In this document: positions 9,244 through 17,563 of the stretch, in pieces
Layout: the number at the start of each line of letters is the position of its first letter
How positions within the stretch are numbered: the first letter of the stretch is position 1
NCBI GenBank assembly: GCA_030684395.1
Contig: JAUXTT010000011.1
Coordinates: 340,903-404,902, forward strand
From: Bacteroidota bacterium
GTDB taxonomy: Bacteria > Bacteroidota > Bacteroidia > B-17B0 > Aurantibacillaceae
Direction of reading: 5' to 3'
Length of the DNA stretch: 64,000 bases
Position numbers and translations under genes: made by a program
Notes under the pieces: generated by a model
Seen by the model: only the letters and a program-made list of their open reading frames with translations
Database searches by the model: none
What the model was told of the DNA's origin: nothing

Positions 9244-9714
9244 ATGAAAAAAATTATCTCCCTTCTTATACTTGTACCGATTTTACTTTCCTCCTTTATT
9301 ATTGATGATAAAACCTGTTTGGAAGTGAAAGGTTTTCTTTTAGACGCAAAAGATAAAAAACTGGATAAAGTCAACGTCTCTTTAATGGAAAACGGTAAAG
9401 AGATAAAAAATATGGAAGCTAAAATTCCTTTTAAATTAGAATTGCCCCGTGACCATTATTATAGTTTGGTTGTTACCAAAGAAGGATATTTGCCCGCAGT
9501 TATTATGGTTGATACCAATGTGCCAAAAACTCATGATGAATGTGGTTTTCATTTTGAATTTCATTACAATATGGTTCCTGAAAACAACACTTATAACAAA
9601 GAGTTTATTGACTTTCCTGCGGCCCTGGTAAAGTATACAAAATCCGGAGATGAGTTTGTTATCAGCGAGAAGTACAATACCCACATTAAGGGTTTGATTG
9701 GCGCGAATAAGTAA
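9244..9714 (+). CDS. Secreted protein with carboxypeptidase-like regulatory fold
   Basis: A 156-residue protein with a signal-like N terminus (MKKIISLLILVPILLSSFI) and then a beta-sandwich-looking segment, CLEVKGFLLDAKDKKLDKVN followed by PRDHYYSLVVTKEGYLP. This is the pattern of the CarboxypepD_reg domain often found in Bacteroidota envelope proteins. It should be periplasmic or surface-located. No enzyme motif is visible and I do not know a function. It stands alone, 80 bp after the previous gene and convergent with the RidA gene. Confidence 0.75.
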   Translation: MKKIISLLILVPILLSSFIIDDKTCLEVKGFLLDAKDKKLDKVNVSLMENGKEIKNMEAKIPFKLELPRDHYYSLVVTKEGYLPAVIMVDTNVPKTHDECGFHFEFHYNMVPENNTYNKEFIDFPAALVKYTKSGDEFVISEKYNTHIKGLIGANK

Positions 9715-9719
9715 TATAC

Positions 9720-10139
9720 TTAATCAATAGTTGCAATAACCTTTAGCTCAATAGCAATTGGTGTTGGCAAGCAATTAATTTCTATTGTTGTTCTGCAAGG
9801 AGGGTTTTCTTTAAAGTATTCAGCCCACAGTTTATTGTATTTAGGGAAATCATCTTTCATGTTGGTTAAAAAAACCTGTACATCTACTATCTTGTCCCAG
9901 CTACTTCCTGAATCTTCTAAAATATATTTGATGTTACGAAACACGCTGTGACATTGCGCTTCTATATCGTACGAAGTAATATTTCCCTTTTCATCCAACT
10001 CTACTCCCGGAATTTTTTTTGTACCACGCTCACGCGGGCCAACCCCCGAAAGAAATAATAAATTCCCTACTCTCCTTGCATGAGGGTACAAGCCAACAGG
10101 CTCAGGTGCTTTTGATGATTCTATTGAATTATTGTCCAT
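9720..10139 (-). CDS. RidA family deaminase, 2-aminomuconate deaminase-like
   Basis: A 139-residue member of the RidA/YjgF/UK114 fold, which hydrolyses reactive imines or enamines. The conserved arginine lies in CRTTIEINCLP, and the C-terminal IAIELKVIATID carries the usual glutamate. The insert GVGPRERGTKKIPGVELDE near the N terminus resembles the 2-aminomuconate deaminase branch used in tryptophan (kynurenine) breakdown. No other gene of that pathway is in the window, so the specific substrate is only a suggestion. Confidence 0.88.
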   Translation of the reverse strand: MDNNSIESSKAPEPVGLYPHARRVGNLLFLSGVGPRERGTKKIPGVELDEKGNITSYDIEAQCHSVFRNIKYILEDSGSSWDKIVDVQVFLTNMKDDFPKYNKLWAEYFKENPPCRTTIEINCLPTPIAIELKVIATID

Positions 10140-10268
10140 ATATTGAAATTCTAAATTTTACTACCCAAATTTTAAAACTACTACAAAATACTATGCTTTA
10201 TAATTCCAATGCCAATTATTTTTCAAAAATTCGTCTTGGCTCTTGCGTCTATTAGTCTTATGCTTATA

Positions 10269-12518
10269 TTACTTCCCGAATTTTTGTTTTAAGGCCGCCA
10301 ATGCAGAGCCCATATCGTTAGCGTCGTATTTTATTTCTTCCTTTTTAGGTGCAGAACTTCCTTTAATGGGAACTGAATCCGGGTCACTCTTCATTGATAA
10401 AGCAATTCTGTTTCTTTTCAGATCCAACTCTGTTACCGTAACAGTTACCTGCTGCGCAACCTTTACCACTTTATTAGGGTCATCCACAAATGTATCTGAT
10501 AATTGAGAAATATGTACCAATCCATCCTGATGAACTCCAACATCTACAAAGGCCCCAAAATTAGTGACGTTGGTTACAATTCCAGGCAGTTTCATTCCTA
10601 TCCTCAGGTCTTCCGGTTTTTCAATTCCATCTGCAAAAGCAAAAGCTTCGAAACTTTTACGCGGATCACGCCCCGGTTTCTCCAACTCCTTCATAATGTC
10701 TTGAAGTGTAGGCAACCCAACAGTATCTGTTACATAGTTCACTAATTTGATCCCTTTACGCAATTCTTTATTTTGCATTAACTCTTCAATTCCACAACCT
10801 GCATCTGTAGCCATTTTCTCTACTACGTGATAACTCTCGGGGTGGACAGAACTTTTATCTAGTGGATGAACTCCATCGCGAATACGTAAGAAACCAGCTG
10901 CCTGCTCAAATACTTTTTCTCCCATACGCCCAACCTTCATCAATTCTTTTCTTGATTTGAAAGGCCCGTTCTCATTTCTGTATTCAACAATGTTTTGTGC
11001 TAATGCAGGTCCAAGACCTGAAACGTAAGTCAACAATTGTTTACTTGCAGTATTTAATTCAACACCTACTGCATTTACACAACTACTCACAACTTCATCC
11101 AATTTATTTTTCAAAAGTGTTTGATCTACATCGTGCTGGTACTGCCCTACTCCAATTGATTTCGCATCTATCTTCACCAACTCGGCCAATGGATCAGCCA
11201 AACGGCGGCCAATACTAACAGAGCCTCTTACTGTAAGATCGTAATCAGGGAACTCTTCACGGGCAACATCCGATGCAGAATACACCGACGCACCGCTTTC
11301 GTTTACCATAATCACATGAATTTCTTTTGGCAATACATCTATTTTACGAACAAATGCTTCGGTTTCTCTACCTGCTGTTCCGTTACCGATTGCAATGGCT
11401 TCAATATCATGTTTAGCACACATTGCCATGATAACATGTTGTGCATCTACTACTTTTCTTTGAGGTTCGTGCGGGTAAATTACTGCATCTTCCAATAACT
11501 TACCTTGCTTGTTTAAAGCAACAACTTTACATCCTGTTCTGAATCCCGGATCAATCGCCAATATCGCTTTTTGTCCGAGAGGTGCTGCCAATAACAATTC
11601 TCTTATGTTATCCGCGAATACCTGAATTGCTTTTGTATCGGCCAGCTCTTTATGCATCATTCTAGTTTCCGCTTCAATAGAAGGTTGTAGCAAACGATGA
11701 TAAGAATCTTCAATAGCTTCTATTACTTGTTTAGAACATTCGTTATTTGAAGTGACAAATTGTTTATTCAATAAACGGATAGCATCTTCATCTTCCGGTT
11801 TAATATCCAAAATCAAAAAATCTTCCTTCTCTCCTCTGCGCATAGCAAGCATACGGTGCGACGGGCATTGAGCAATAGGTTCTTCCCATTCAAAATAATC
11901 TTTGAATTTTTCTCCTTCTTCCTCTTTACCTTTTATTACACGACTTTTTATGATGGCAGTGCGTTTAAATAAATTACGCATCTGTTCGCGCGCTTCAGCC
12001 TGCTCACTTACCATCTCCGCAATAATATCACGTGCTCCCTGGAAAGCTTCTTTCGGATTCTTCACTTCTTTCTCTTCACTTACAAAAGCCATTACCTCAG
12101 TATCAAGATCAATATTCTTTTGTTCGAATATCATCAAAGCAAGTGGCTCCAACCCTTTCTCACGGGCAATGGTTGCTTTTGTTCTGCGTTTTGGTTTATA
12201 TGGCAAATACAGATCTTCGAGTTTACTAATTGTATCTGCCTCTTCTATCTTTTCTTTTAACTCTTCGGTTAATTTCCCTTGTCCTTCAATACTTTTTAAG
12301 ATTGCAGCTCTACGTGATTCTAATTGACGTAAACGTTCTATCTCATCACGGATCTGCATTACCTGTACCTCATCTAAACTTCCGGTAACTTCTTTTCTGT
12401 ACCGGGAAATAAAAGGAATAGTTGCTCCTTCATCTAACAATCCAACAGTTGCTGTAACCTGCTTTGAATCTATATTCAGCCTATCAGCTATTTTAAAAAA
12501 TAATCTTACATCGCTCAT
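10269..12518 (-). CDS. tex: Tex family RNA-binding transcription accessory protein
   Basis: A 749-residue Tex protein, close to the family norm. In order: the N-terminal helical Tex domain, a YqgF-like RNase H fold (LAIDPGFRTGCKVVALNK, about residues 320-440), tandem helix-hairpin-helix segments (YVSGLGPALAQNIVEYRNEN, FKSRKELMKVGRMGEKVFEQ), and a C-terminal S1 RNA-binding domain (GIVTNVTNFGAFVDVGVHQD). Tex proteins bind nucleic acid and influence transcription; the exact role in Bacteroidota is not defined. A -7 element (12523-12530, minus strand) is only four bases from the ATG. Confidence 0.95.
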   Translation of the reverse strand: MSDVRLFFKIADRLNIDSKQVTATVGLLDEGATIPFISRYRKEVTGSLDEVQVMQIRDEIERLRQLESRRAAILKSIEGQGKLTEELKEKIEEADTISKLEDLYLPYKPKRRTKATIAREKGLEPLALMIFEQKNIDLDTEVMAFVSEEKEVKNPKEAFQGARDIIAEMVSEQAEAREQMRNLFKRTAIIKSRVIKGKEEEGEKFKDYFEWEEPIAQCPSHRMLAMRRGEKEDFLILDIKPEDEDAIRLLNKQFVTSNNECSKQVIEAIEDSYHRLLQPSIEAETRMMHKELADTKAIQVFADNIRELLLAAPLGQKAILAIDPGFRTGCKVVALNKQGKLLEDAVIYPHEPQRKVVDAQHVIMAMCAKHDIEAIAIGNGTAGRETEAFVRKIDVLPKEIHVIMVNESGASVYSASDVAREEFPDYDLTVRGSVSIGRRLADPLAELVKIDAKSIGVGQYQHDVDQTLLKNKLDEVVSSCVNAVGVELNTASKQLLTYVSGLGPALAQNIVEYRNENGPFKSRKELMKVGRMGEKVFEQAAGFLRIRDGVHPLDKSSVHPESYHVVEKMATDAGCGIEELMQNKELRKGIKLVNYVTDTVGLPTLQDIMKELEKPGRDPRKSFEAFAFADGIEKPEDLRIGMKLPGIVTNVTNFGAFVDVGVHQDGLVHISQLSDTFVDDPNKVVKVAQQVTVTVTELDLKRNRIALSMKSDPDSVPIKGSSAPKKEEIKYDANDMGSALAALKQKFGK

Positions 12519-12522
12519 AAAG

Positions 12523-12530
12523 CAAATATA
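12523..12530 (-). promoter_or_regulatory. Promoter -7 element for tex
   Basis: TATATTTG on the minus strand, four bases before the ATG at 12518, implies an almost leaderless tex transcript. Confidence 0.5.
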
Positions 12531-12590
12531 AAGTTTGTCTGAAAGCTTTGCTATATCAAGTTTTCAACAGAAAGTTGATAAATATAATGG

Positions 12591-12650
12591 CACGCTAATG
12601 ACGCTGATTAGTATGATTTTAGCTGATTTTTCATTTGTTAAGGCGTCCGG
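12591..12650. repeat. Partial family A repeat (single arm)
   Basis: Contains GACGCTGATTAGTATGATTT, like the arms of the family A elements at 562 and 48121, but I see no matching second arm. It is probably a decayed copy in the gap between tex and the DUF1572 gene. Confidence 0.45.
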
Positions 12651-12691
12651 AAATAAAAATAAAATCAACTAATAAAGCTTAAAATTGGGAA

Positions 12692-13288
12692 TTAATCTTT
12701 CTTCAACTTTTTTAACTCTTCTTCTGTAAAATGTTTGGTTGATTTTTCTTGTGAGAATTTTTGAGTATTGTAGTCGCCCGATTTATTTTTTGGAATAGAT
12801 AAGCTGTCCCAGGAAGTTTTCTTCAGCATTTTAGCTATATAAACCATTTGGCCAATATGATATGGATAATGTGCTAACTGGCGATTGATCGCTTCCATAA
12901 CGGTGTGCCCTTCGTTGCGGATATAAATCATTTTTGAAAGATCTTCTTCTGTCAGCGAATCAAGTGTTTTGAATAAACAATCCCAGCCTTCGTTCCACCA
13001 CTTCATAACTTCTGTCTTATTCAGTTGGTTGTTGAGCGTAGTCGAAACATCGAATTCCTCATCACGTTTTCTCCATGGTTTTTCCCCATCAGTAGTTAAA
13101 AAATCCGTCCAGCGAGAAAGCATGTTGCCCCACAAGTGTTTTACTATAATAGCAATGCTGTTTGAATCTTCGTTAGGAACCGTAAATAATTGTTCGGGTT
13201 CCAGTTGATCTATCGCTTTTTCGCCTAATGCTTTGTAATAATTGAATTGGCGTATGGCACTTGTAAGGTATGATTGATTCGTTTCCAT
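12692..13288 (-). CDS. DUF1572 / DinB-like four-helix protein
   Basis: A 198-residue protein of the DinB/DUF1572 group. These are four-helix bundles that often hold a metal with three histidines. Candidate ligands are His in IVKHLWGNM and in QLAHYPYHIGQM. I start at 13288 (METNQSYL) because the ATG sits 18 bases after a good -7 element; a further in-frame ATG lies seven codons upstream. The biochemical role is unknown; some DinB relatives are thiol-dependent enzymes. It stands alone, between tex and a repeat element. Confidence 0.83.
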   Translation of the reverse strand: METNQSYLTSAIRQFNYYKALGEKAIDQLEPEQLFTVPNEDSNSIAIIVKHLWGNMLSRWTDFLTTDGEKPWRKRDEEFDVSTTLNNQLNKTEVMKWWNEGWDCLFKTLDSLTEEDLSKMIYIRNEGHTVMEAINRQLAHYPYHIGQMVYIAKMLKKTSWDSLSIPKNKSGDYNTQKFSQEKSTKHFTEEELKKLKKD

Positions 13289-13306
13289 ATCGAAAGTATT
13301 GATATA

Positions 13307-13314
13307 CAAATATA
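13307..13314 (-). promoter_or_regulatory. Promoter -7 element for the DUF1572 gene
   Basis: TATATTTG on the minus strand, 18 bases before the ATG at 13288. Matches TAnnTTTG. Confidence 0.5.
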
Positions 13315-13342
13315 CTACTCTGCATAAATATCATCTAACACT

Positions 13343-13447
13343 TTTAGCCGCAGATTACACAGATTTAAAGATAGGATTAATTAATCATTTTAAATCCGAC
13401 ACAATTTCACAAAATTCATCTGCGTAATCCGCGTGAATCCGCGGCTA
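13343..13447. repeat. Imperfect inverted repeat, intergenic family B
   Basis: The left arm reads TTTAGCCGCAGATTACACAG. The right arm, reverse-complemented, reads TTTAGCCGCGGATTCACGCG and then GATTACGCAGAT. The element fills the gap between the DUF1572 gene and the AsmA-like gene and contains the stop codon of the latter. A second copy is at about 24883-24998. Confidence 0.7.
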
Positions 13448-16069
13448 AAAATCCTCGTCCTCTTCTTCTTTCTTTTTCTTTGCCTCTAACTTTTTATTCC
13501 CGTTATCAATAATAAATTTTTGATCTGATTTCTTTTGATCGTTGGTCTTAACTAAGGTTGTGTCTTTTTTAAAGAAACCGAATTCTTCTTTCAAAATACT
13601 CTTCAGGTTTTGTTTCTCTGCTTTGATATCTTCTTTTACCTTCTCCTTCATTGCTTTGCGATCGTATTTAATCACAGGATCACTTATATTGCCCGTCATT
13701 AATAAGAAAACACAGCGTTTATTTTCAGGATCATTTTCTACAAAACTCAATTCATCATCCAATTGTTTGCTCTTTCCCGGTTTTTTTGCAAGAACTTCGC
13801 TCAACAATAACTTGATATGGTAATCGATCATATTATCAAATGTATGTGTTCCATAAAATTCGAGATTTAATGCGGAATTTTGGATCGAGGTTTTAGAAAT
13901 GGTGATCACCCTGTTCTTAACTTCTAAATGACTTTGAAGGGTACTGAACCTTATTTTTTGTAAGTCTTTTAACTCAACATACTTTGCCAAACTTTCCAGC
14001 GGTTTGTAATCCACTAACTCTCCCCTTTCTACAGTAAGATCAGAAATTACATTTACACTATTCATATCGCAATTCCATTTTCTGTCCCAAAGCGTAGAAA
14101 AATCAAATGATATATTTCCTTCTCCTTTTAGGTGTTTGTCTGTAATTTCATTCTGACTGAAATTATTCATTTCATACATCATTCGGGTAATATCAATTCC
14201 TATAAGTTTGGTTGTTCCCTTTAATTTTATCTTTTCTTGTGTGGCGTCTAAAATGCCCGAGAGTGCTACATCACCTCCCATGCTTTCGAAGGAAAGGTTT
14301 TCGCTAAAAAACTGCTTGTTCTTCATGGTAATTTTTCCTGCGAGATCCTTTGCTGTAAATTTCCCAAGTGTAGTTTTGGCAACGTTCAAATTTAATTGCA
14401 TGGAAATATCTTCAGGCAAAGAAAACTCTGAAGAGCCGGAAGAAGATGTGTTCTCATCCGAAGCCATCAATTCGTCCAGAGAAATATTGACAGAACTACT
14501 ATTTGCAATGATTCCCAAAGACTCTTTCTTTTTCAGGACCCATGGGATAAAGTTTACAAGCTCTCCAGAGATAGTTGCGTCACTTGCTCCTAATTTCACT
14601 TGCAAACTATCAGCTACAACATCTCTTCCTCTTAATGTAAACGAGCCGGATGGAATACTTACTTCTTTCTTGTCATTTTTGAACTGCAAAACCACATCCT
14701 CAAATTTAGCTGTTCCTTTTGCATAATTAGCAGTGCTGGTAAAGTCTTTCTTCAGTTCATCCAGTTTGCCTTTTATCTCCGCTTCCATGTTTACTTTACC
14801 CAAAAGTTTTGAGATCGTGTCAATAGGATAAAACGAAATAACATCAGCTAAATCAGCATTTGTTTTAAAATTCATATTCAAATATGGATCCGAGAAATTA
14901 ATCATACTGTAATTCCCTTCGATCTTATTACTTTTTAATGAGGCATTGATTCCTTTTAACTCTAAACTTTCTTCACCGTTCATATTCTTATAACTACCGG
15001 TAAAGTTCACCTGTTCGAGTGTTACATTATTAGGCTTGTAGGTGATCTTTGCATTCTTCACCCCAAAGTCAGCGGTTATTTCCGGCGTTTCATCTGCATT
15101 CAGAATTCCTTTTAAAATTCCATCGGCATAAAATTCTCCTTCACTTTCATAATCTTTTATTTTTCCCTGTGCACTCTCCGGCAATAAAGACATAGCAGTT
15201 TTAATATCCAGATTCTTTCCTTTAAATGATACATCAGCAAAGAACAAGGAGTCAATGGTCCAGAATTTTCCCTGAGTCTTTAAAAGAACTTCATTAATCT
15301 TTACCTCAGCAGTTTTTATGATGTATTGTTTTTTTCCAACATCCACATTAAATGCGTAAGTGAGTTTTTTATTGTTTAGGTAGTTTCGATCTTTAAAGAT
15401 CAAAGTTTCCGCATTCAAAACTCCTTCGCTTTCTAAAAGGTAGCTGCTCTCGTTAAACTTTCCGGAGAAAACAGCTTCATCCAGAACAAAAATCAGTTTG
15501 GTTTTATTCTGCCGGTTTTTATAAGATACTTTAATATTATTCAGCGTGATCTTTTCAAGGGCAAACTTAACCGCTGTTTCCGAAGTACTTACTGTATCTT
15601 CCTTCCAGATGATGTAATTTTCATTTCCTTTTTTATCTACTTTTAATCTCAGATCCAGATCGCTTAAATCAATTTTTTGAATATCGTATTTTTTATTGAA
15701 AAGGTCCATCAAATTAAATTGCAATGCTATAAGGCCAGCAGTAAACAAAGTATCCCGCTTTTCCTTTTTACTCACCTCATAACACATTGCATCTTTAAAA
15801 TCTACAGAAGCCTTTGGAAATGTTCGGATCACCGTAAGGTCTATATTTTGAGGATCGATCTTTATTTCAGCATTGAGATGTTTGTTTAATTCGGCTACCA
15901 TCGCATCTTTCACATCATCTTCGTAAATAAAAACCAAAGCAATAGCAGTTACAACCAAAACAACAAGAGATACACAAATCCACAAAATCGTTTTCAGTAA
16001 AAAACGGAAGATGTTGATCCCGGTAGCTGTTGGGATTTTCTTTTCTATTGGTATATCGGGTGCATCCAT
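13445..16069 (-). CDS. AsmA-like large membrane-anchored protein
   Basis: An 874-residue protein with one N-terminal membrane helix (about residues 22-50) and a long beta-rich periplasmic part, the layout of the AsmA family, whose members bridge the envelope and are linked to lipid transport and outer-membrane assembly. The N-terminal AELNKHLNAEIKIDPQNIDL and the C-terminal repeat-like region with FYGTHTFDNMIDYHIKLLL fit the family. The C terminus is an unusual charged tail (KKKEEEDEDF). Its last codons and stop run into a repeat element. It stands alone on the minus strand; I saw no convincing -7 element. Confidence 0.85.
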   Translation of the reverse strand: MDAPDIPIEKKIPTATGINIFRFLLKTILWICVSLVVLVVTAIALVFIYEDDVKDAMVAELNKHLNAEIKIDPQNIDLTVIRTFPKASVDFKDAMCYEVSKKEKRDTLFTAGLIALQFNLMDLFNKKYDIQKIDLSDLDLRLKVDKKGNENYIIWKEDTVSTSETAVKFALEKITLNNIKVSYKNRQNKTKLIFVLDEAVFSGKFNESSYLLESEGVLNAETLIFKDRNYLNNKKLTYAFNVDVGKKQYIIKTAEVKINEVLLKTQGKFWTIDSLFFADVSFKGKNLDIKTAMSLLPESAQGKIKDYESEGEFYADGILKGILNADETPEITADFGVKNAKITYKPNNVTLEQVNFTGSYKNMNGEESLELKGINASLKSNKIEGNYSMINFSDPYLNMNFKTNADLADVISFYPIDTISKLLGKVNMEAEIKGKLDELKKDFTSTANYAKGTAKFEDVVLQFKNDKKEVSIPSGSFTLRGRDVVADSLQVKLGASDATISGELVNFIPWVLKKKESLGIIANSSSVNISLDELMASDENTSSSGSSEFSLPEDISMQLNLNVAKTTLGKFTAKDLAGKITMKNKQFFSENLSFESMGGDVALSGILDATQEKIKLKGTTKLIGIDITRMMYEMNNFSQNEITDKHLKGEGNISFDFSTLWDRKWNCDMNSVNVISDLTVERGELVDYKPLESLAKYVELKDLQKIRFSTLQSHLEVKNRVITISKTSIQNSALNLEFYGTHTFDNMIDYHIKLLLSEVLAKKPGKSKQLDDELSFVENDPENKRCVFLLMTGNISDPVIKYDRKAMKEKVKEDIKAEKQNLKSILKEEFGFFKKDTTLVKTNDQKKSDQKFIIDNGNKKLEAKKKKEEEDEDF

Positions 16070-16183
16070 CCTTACAAAGTTGATGAATATATGAACGGTT
16101 TCGGAGAAGGTTTAGTGCGTGATTTAAACAAACAGACTTTAATAACTATGTTAACATTTGCCAAAAGCAAGCCAAGGCTAAAC

Positions 16184-16191
16184 TACTTTTG
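16184..16191 (+). promoter_or_regulatory. Promoter -7 element for the DUF2179 gene
   Basis: TACTTTTG matches TAnnTTTG and ends seven bases before the ATG at 16199. It decides that start over an upstream in-frame ATG at 16091, because the upstream start would place the promoter inside the gene. Confidence 0.6.
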
Positions 16192-16198
16192 TATACAA

Positions 16199-16774
16199 AT
16201 GGAAAATTTCGATTATTTCAGCTGGATCATATTACCGCTCCTTATTTTTATTTCCCGTTTAGGAGATGTAACTTTAGCTACACTCCGGCACATCTTTGTT
16301 TCAAAAGGTTTCAGAAAAATTGTTCCCTTCTTAGGTTTTGTAGAAGTATTAATCTGGCTAATTGCTATGCGGCAGGTATTCAGCAACCTCAACAATGTAG
16401 CCTGTTTTCTGGCATGGGCAAGTGGTTTTGCGATGGGAACTTATTGCGGAATGTTGATAGAAGAAAAGCTGGCTTTAGGAACACAGATCATTCGTATAAT
16501 AACTGATAAGGATCCAAGTGAGATGATACAATCATTTAAGAAACTGCAGCAAGGAATTACAGTTGTTGACGGCGAAGGAGCGCAAGGACCGGTTAAACTC
16601 ATTTTTACCATTGTAAACAGAAGTAATAAAAAACAAATTCTGGAAATTATCCATGATCACAGTCCGAATGCGTTTTATAGTATAGAAGATGTGAAGAGCA
16701 CCAGTCACGGTGTGTTTAGTGATAAAGAACAATCATCTATTTTAAGAAGATTACTTTTGGATAAGATAAAGTGA
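16199..16774 (+). CDS. DUF2179/DUF5698 membrane protein (UPF0316 group)
   Basis: A 191-residue inner-membrane protein. Three hydrophobic segments occupy roughly residues 7-95 (WIILPLLIFISRLGDVTLAT, VPFLGFVEVLIWLIAM, VACFLAWASGFAMGTYCGML), followed by a soluble DUF2179-type domain (VDGEGAQGPVKLIFTIVNR, then FYSIEDVKS). Family members are of unknown function; the C-terminal domain resembles small ligand-binding modules. The start at 16199 is set by a -7 element seven bases upstream. The gene converges on the DUF4159 gene through a palindrome. Confidence 0.87.
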   Translation: MENFDYFSWIILPLLIFISRLGDVTLATLRHIFVSKGFRKIVPFLGFVEVLIWLIAMRQVFSNLNNVACFLAWASGFAMGTYCGMLIEEKLALGTQIIRIITDKDPSEMIQSFKKLQQGITVVDGEGAQGPVKLIFTIVNRSNKKQILEIIHDHSPNAFYSIEDVKSTSHGVFSDKEQSSILRRLLLDKIK

Positions 16775-16780
16775 TTCAAT

Positions 16781-16851
16781 TAAACCATATAAGGCATTTA
16801 AGAACATTTAAGAGTGCTATTCTTTTATGAACTTATAAGCCTTATATGGTT
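16781..16851. repeat. Long palindrome between convergent genes, possible bidirectional terminator
   Basis: AAACCATATAAGGC (16781-16794) is perfectly inverted at 16838-16851, and the inner parts of the arms are also partly complementary (CATTTAAGAACATTTAAG against CTTTTATGAACTTATAAG). The element lies exactly between two converging genes. It may end transcription from both sides or be a dispersed repeat. Confidence 0.75.
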
Positions 16852-16873
16852 TCAGTAAGTTGGAAGCCCATTT

Positions 16874-17563
16874 TCATTTTTTTCCTAAATTCCCGAAAGC
16901 GTAACTTACCATATTAGCTCCCATTTTCAAAGCTCTCTGACGGGCTTCTTCCGAATCTTTATGTATCTCAGGATTTTCCCAGCCATCTCCCAAATCGCAT
17001 TCGAAGTCATAAAAACAAACCAAACGACCTTTGTAAATAATACCAAATCCTTGTGGTGGTTTATTATCGTGCTCATGCACTTTTGGCAATCCTTTAGGAA
17101 AATCATATTTCTGATGATAGATGGGATGATCAAAAGGCAACTCTACAAATTCTGATTCCGGAAAAATTTTTTTCATTTCTGTACGAATAAATTTATCCAT
17201 TCCATAGTTATCCGATATGTGTAAAAAACCGCCTGCTATCATATACTTTCTAAGGTTCTGTGCTTCTTCATAATTAAAAACCACATTCCCATGCCCTGTC
17301 ATATGAATAAATGGATAATTAAAAATATCAGTACTGCCCGCTTCAACAATTCCCTGTTCAGGGTTGATGTTCATTTTAAGATTATCGTTACAGAATTTAA
17401 TAAGATTTGGTAAGGAAGTTTCCAAATTAGCATACCAATCTCCACCTCCGCTGTATTTTAAAACTGCAAACTGATACGTAGGTAATACCTTTTTAAATGA
17501 GAATGCGCTTATGAGAACACATAAAACACTGAGAAAAATAAAACCTGATTTTTTTAAGCTCAT
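16874..17563 (-). CDS. DUF4159 domain protein
   Basis: A 229-residue exported protein. After a signal-like N terminus (FIFLSVLCVLISAFSF) comes the DUF4159 domain, recognisable from FAVLKYSGGGDWYANLETSL near the start, FIHMTGHGNV, the GGFLHISDNYGMDKFIR stretch and the C-terminal ALKMGANMVSYAFG. The domain resembles a class I glutamine amidotransferase-like fold but its job is unknown. Its ATG overlaps the stop of the upstream TPR/PD40 gene by four bases, so the two are translationally coupled. It ends the mutL-rhomboid minus-strand run. Confidence 0.88.
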   Translation of the reverse strand: MSLKKSGFIFLSVLCVLISAFSFKKVLPTYQFAVLKYSGGGDWYANLETSLPNLIKFCNDNLKMNINPEQGIVEAGSTDIFNYPFIHMTGHGNVVFNYEEAQNLRKYMIAGGFLHISDNYGMDKFIRTEMKKIFPESEFVELPFDHPIYHQKYDFPKGLPKVHEHDNKPPQGFGIIYKGRLVCFYDFECDLGDGWENPEIHKDSEEARQRALKMGANMVSYAFGNLGKK

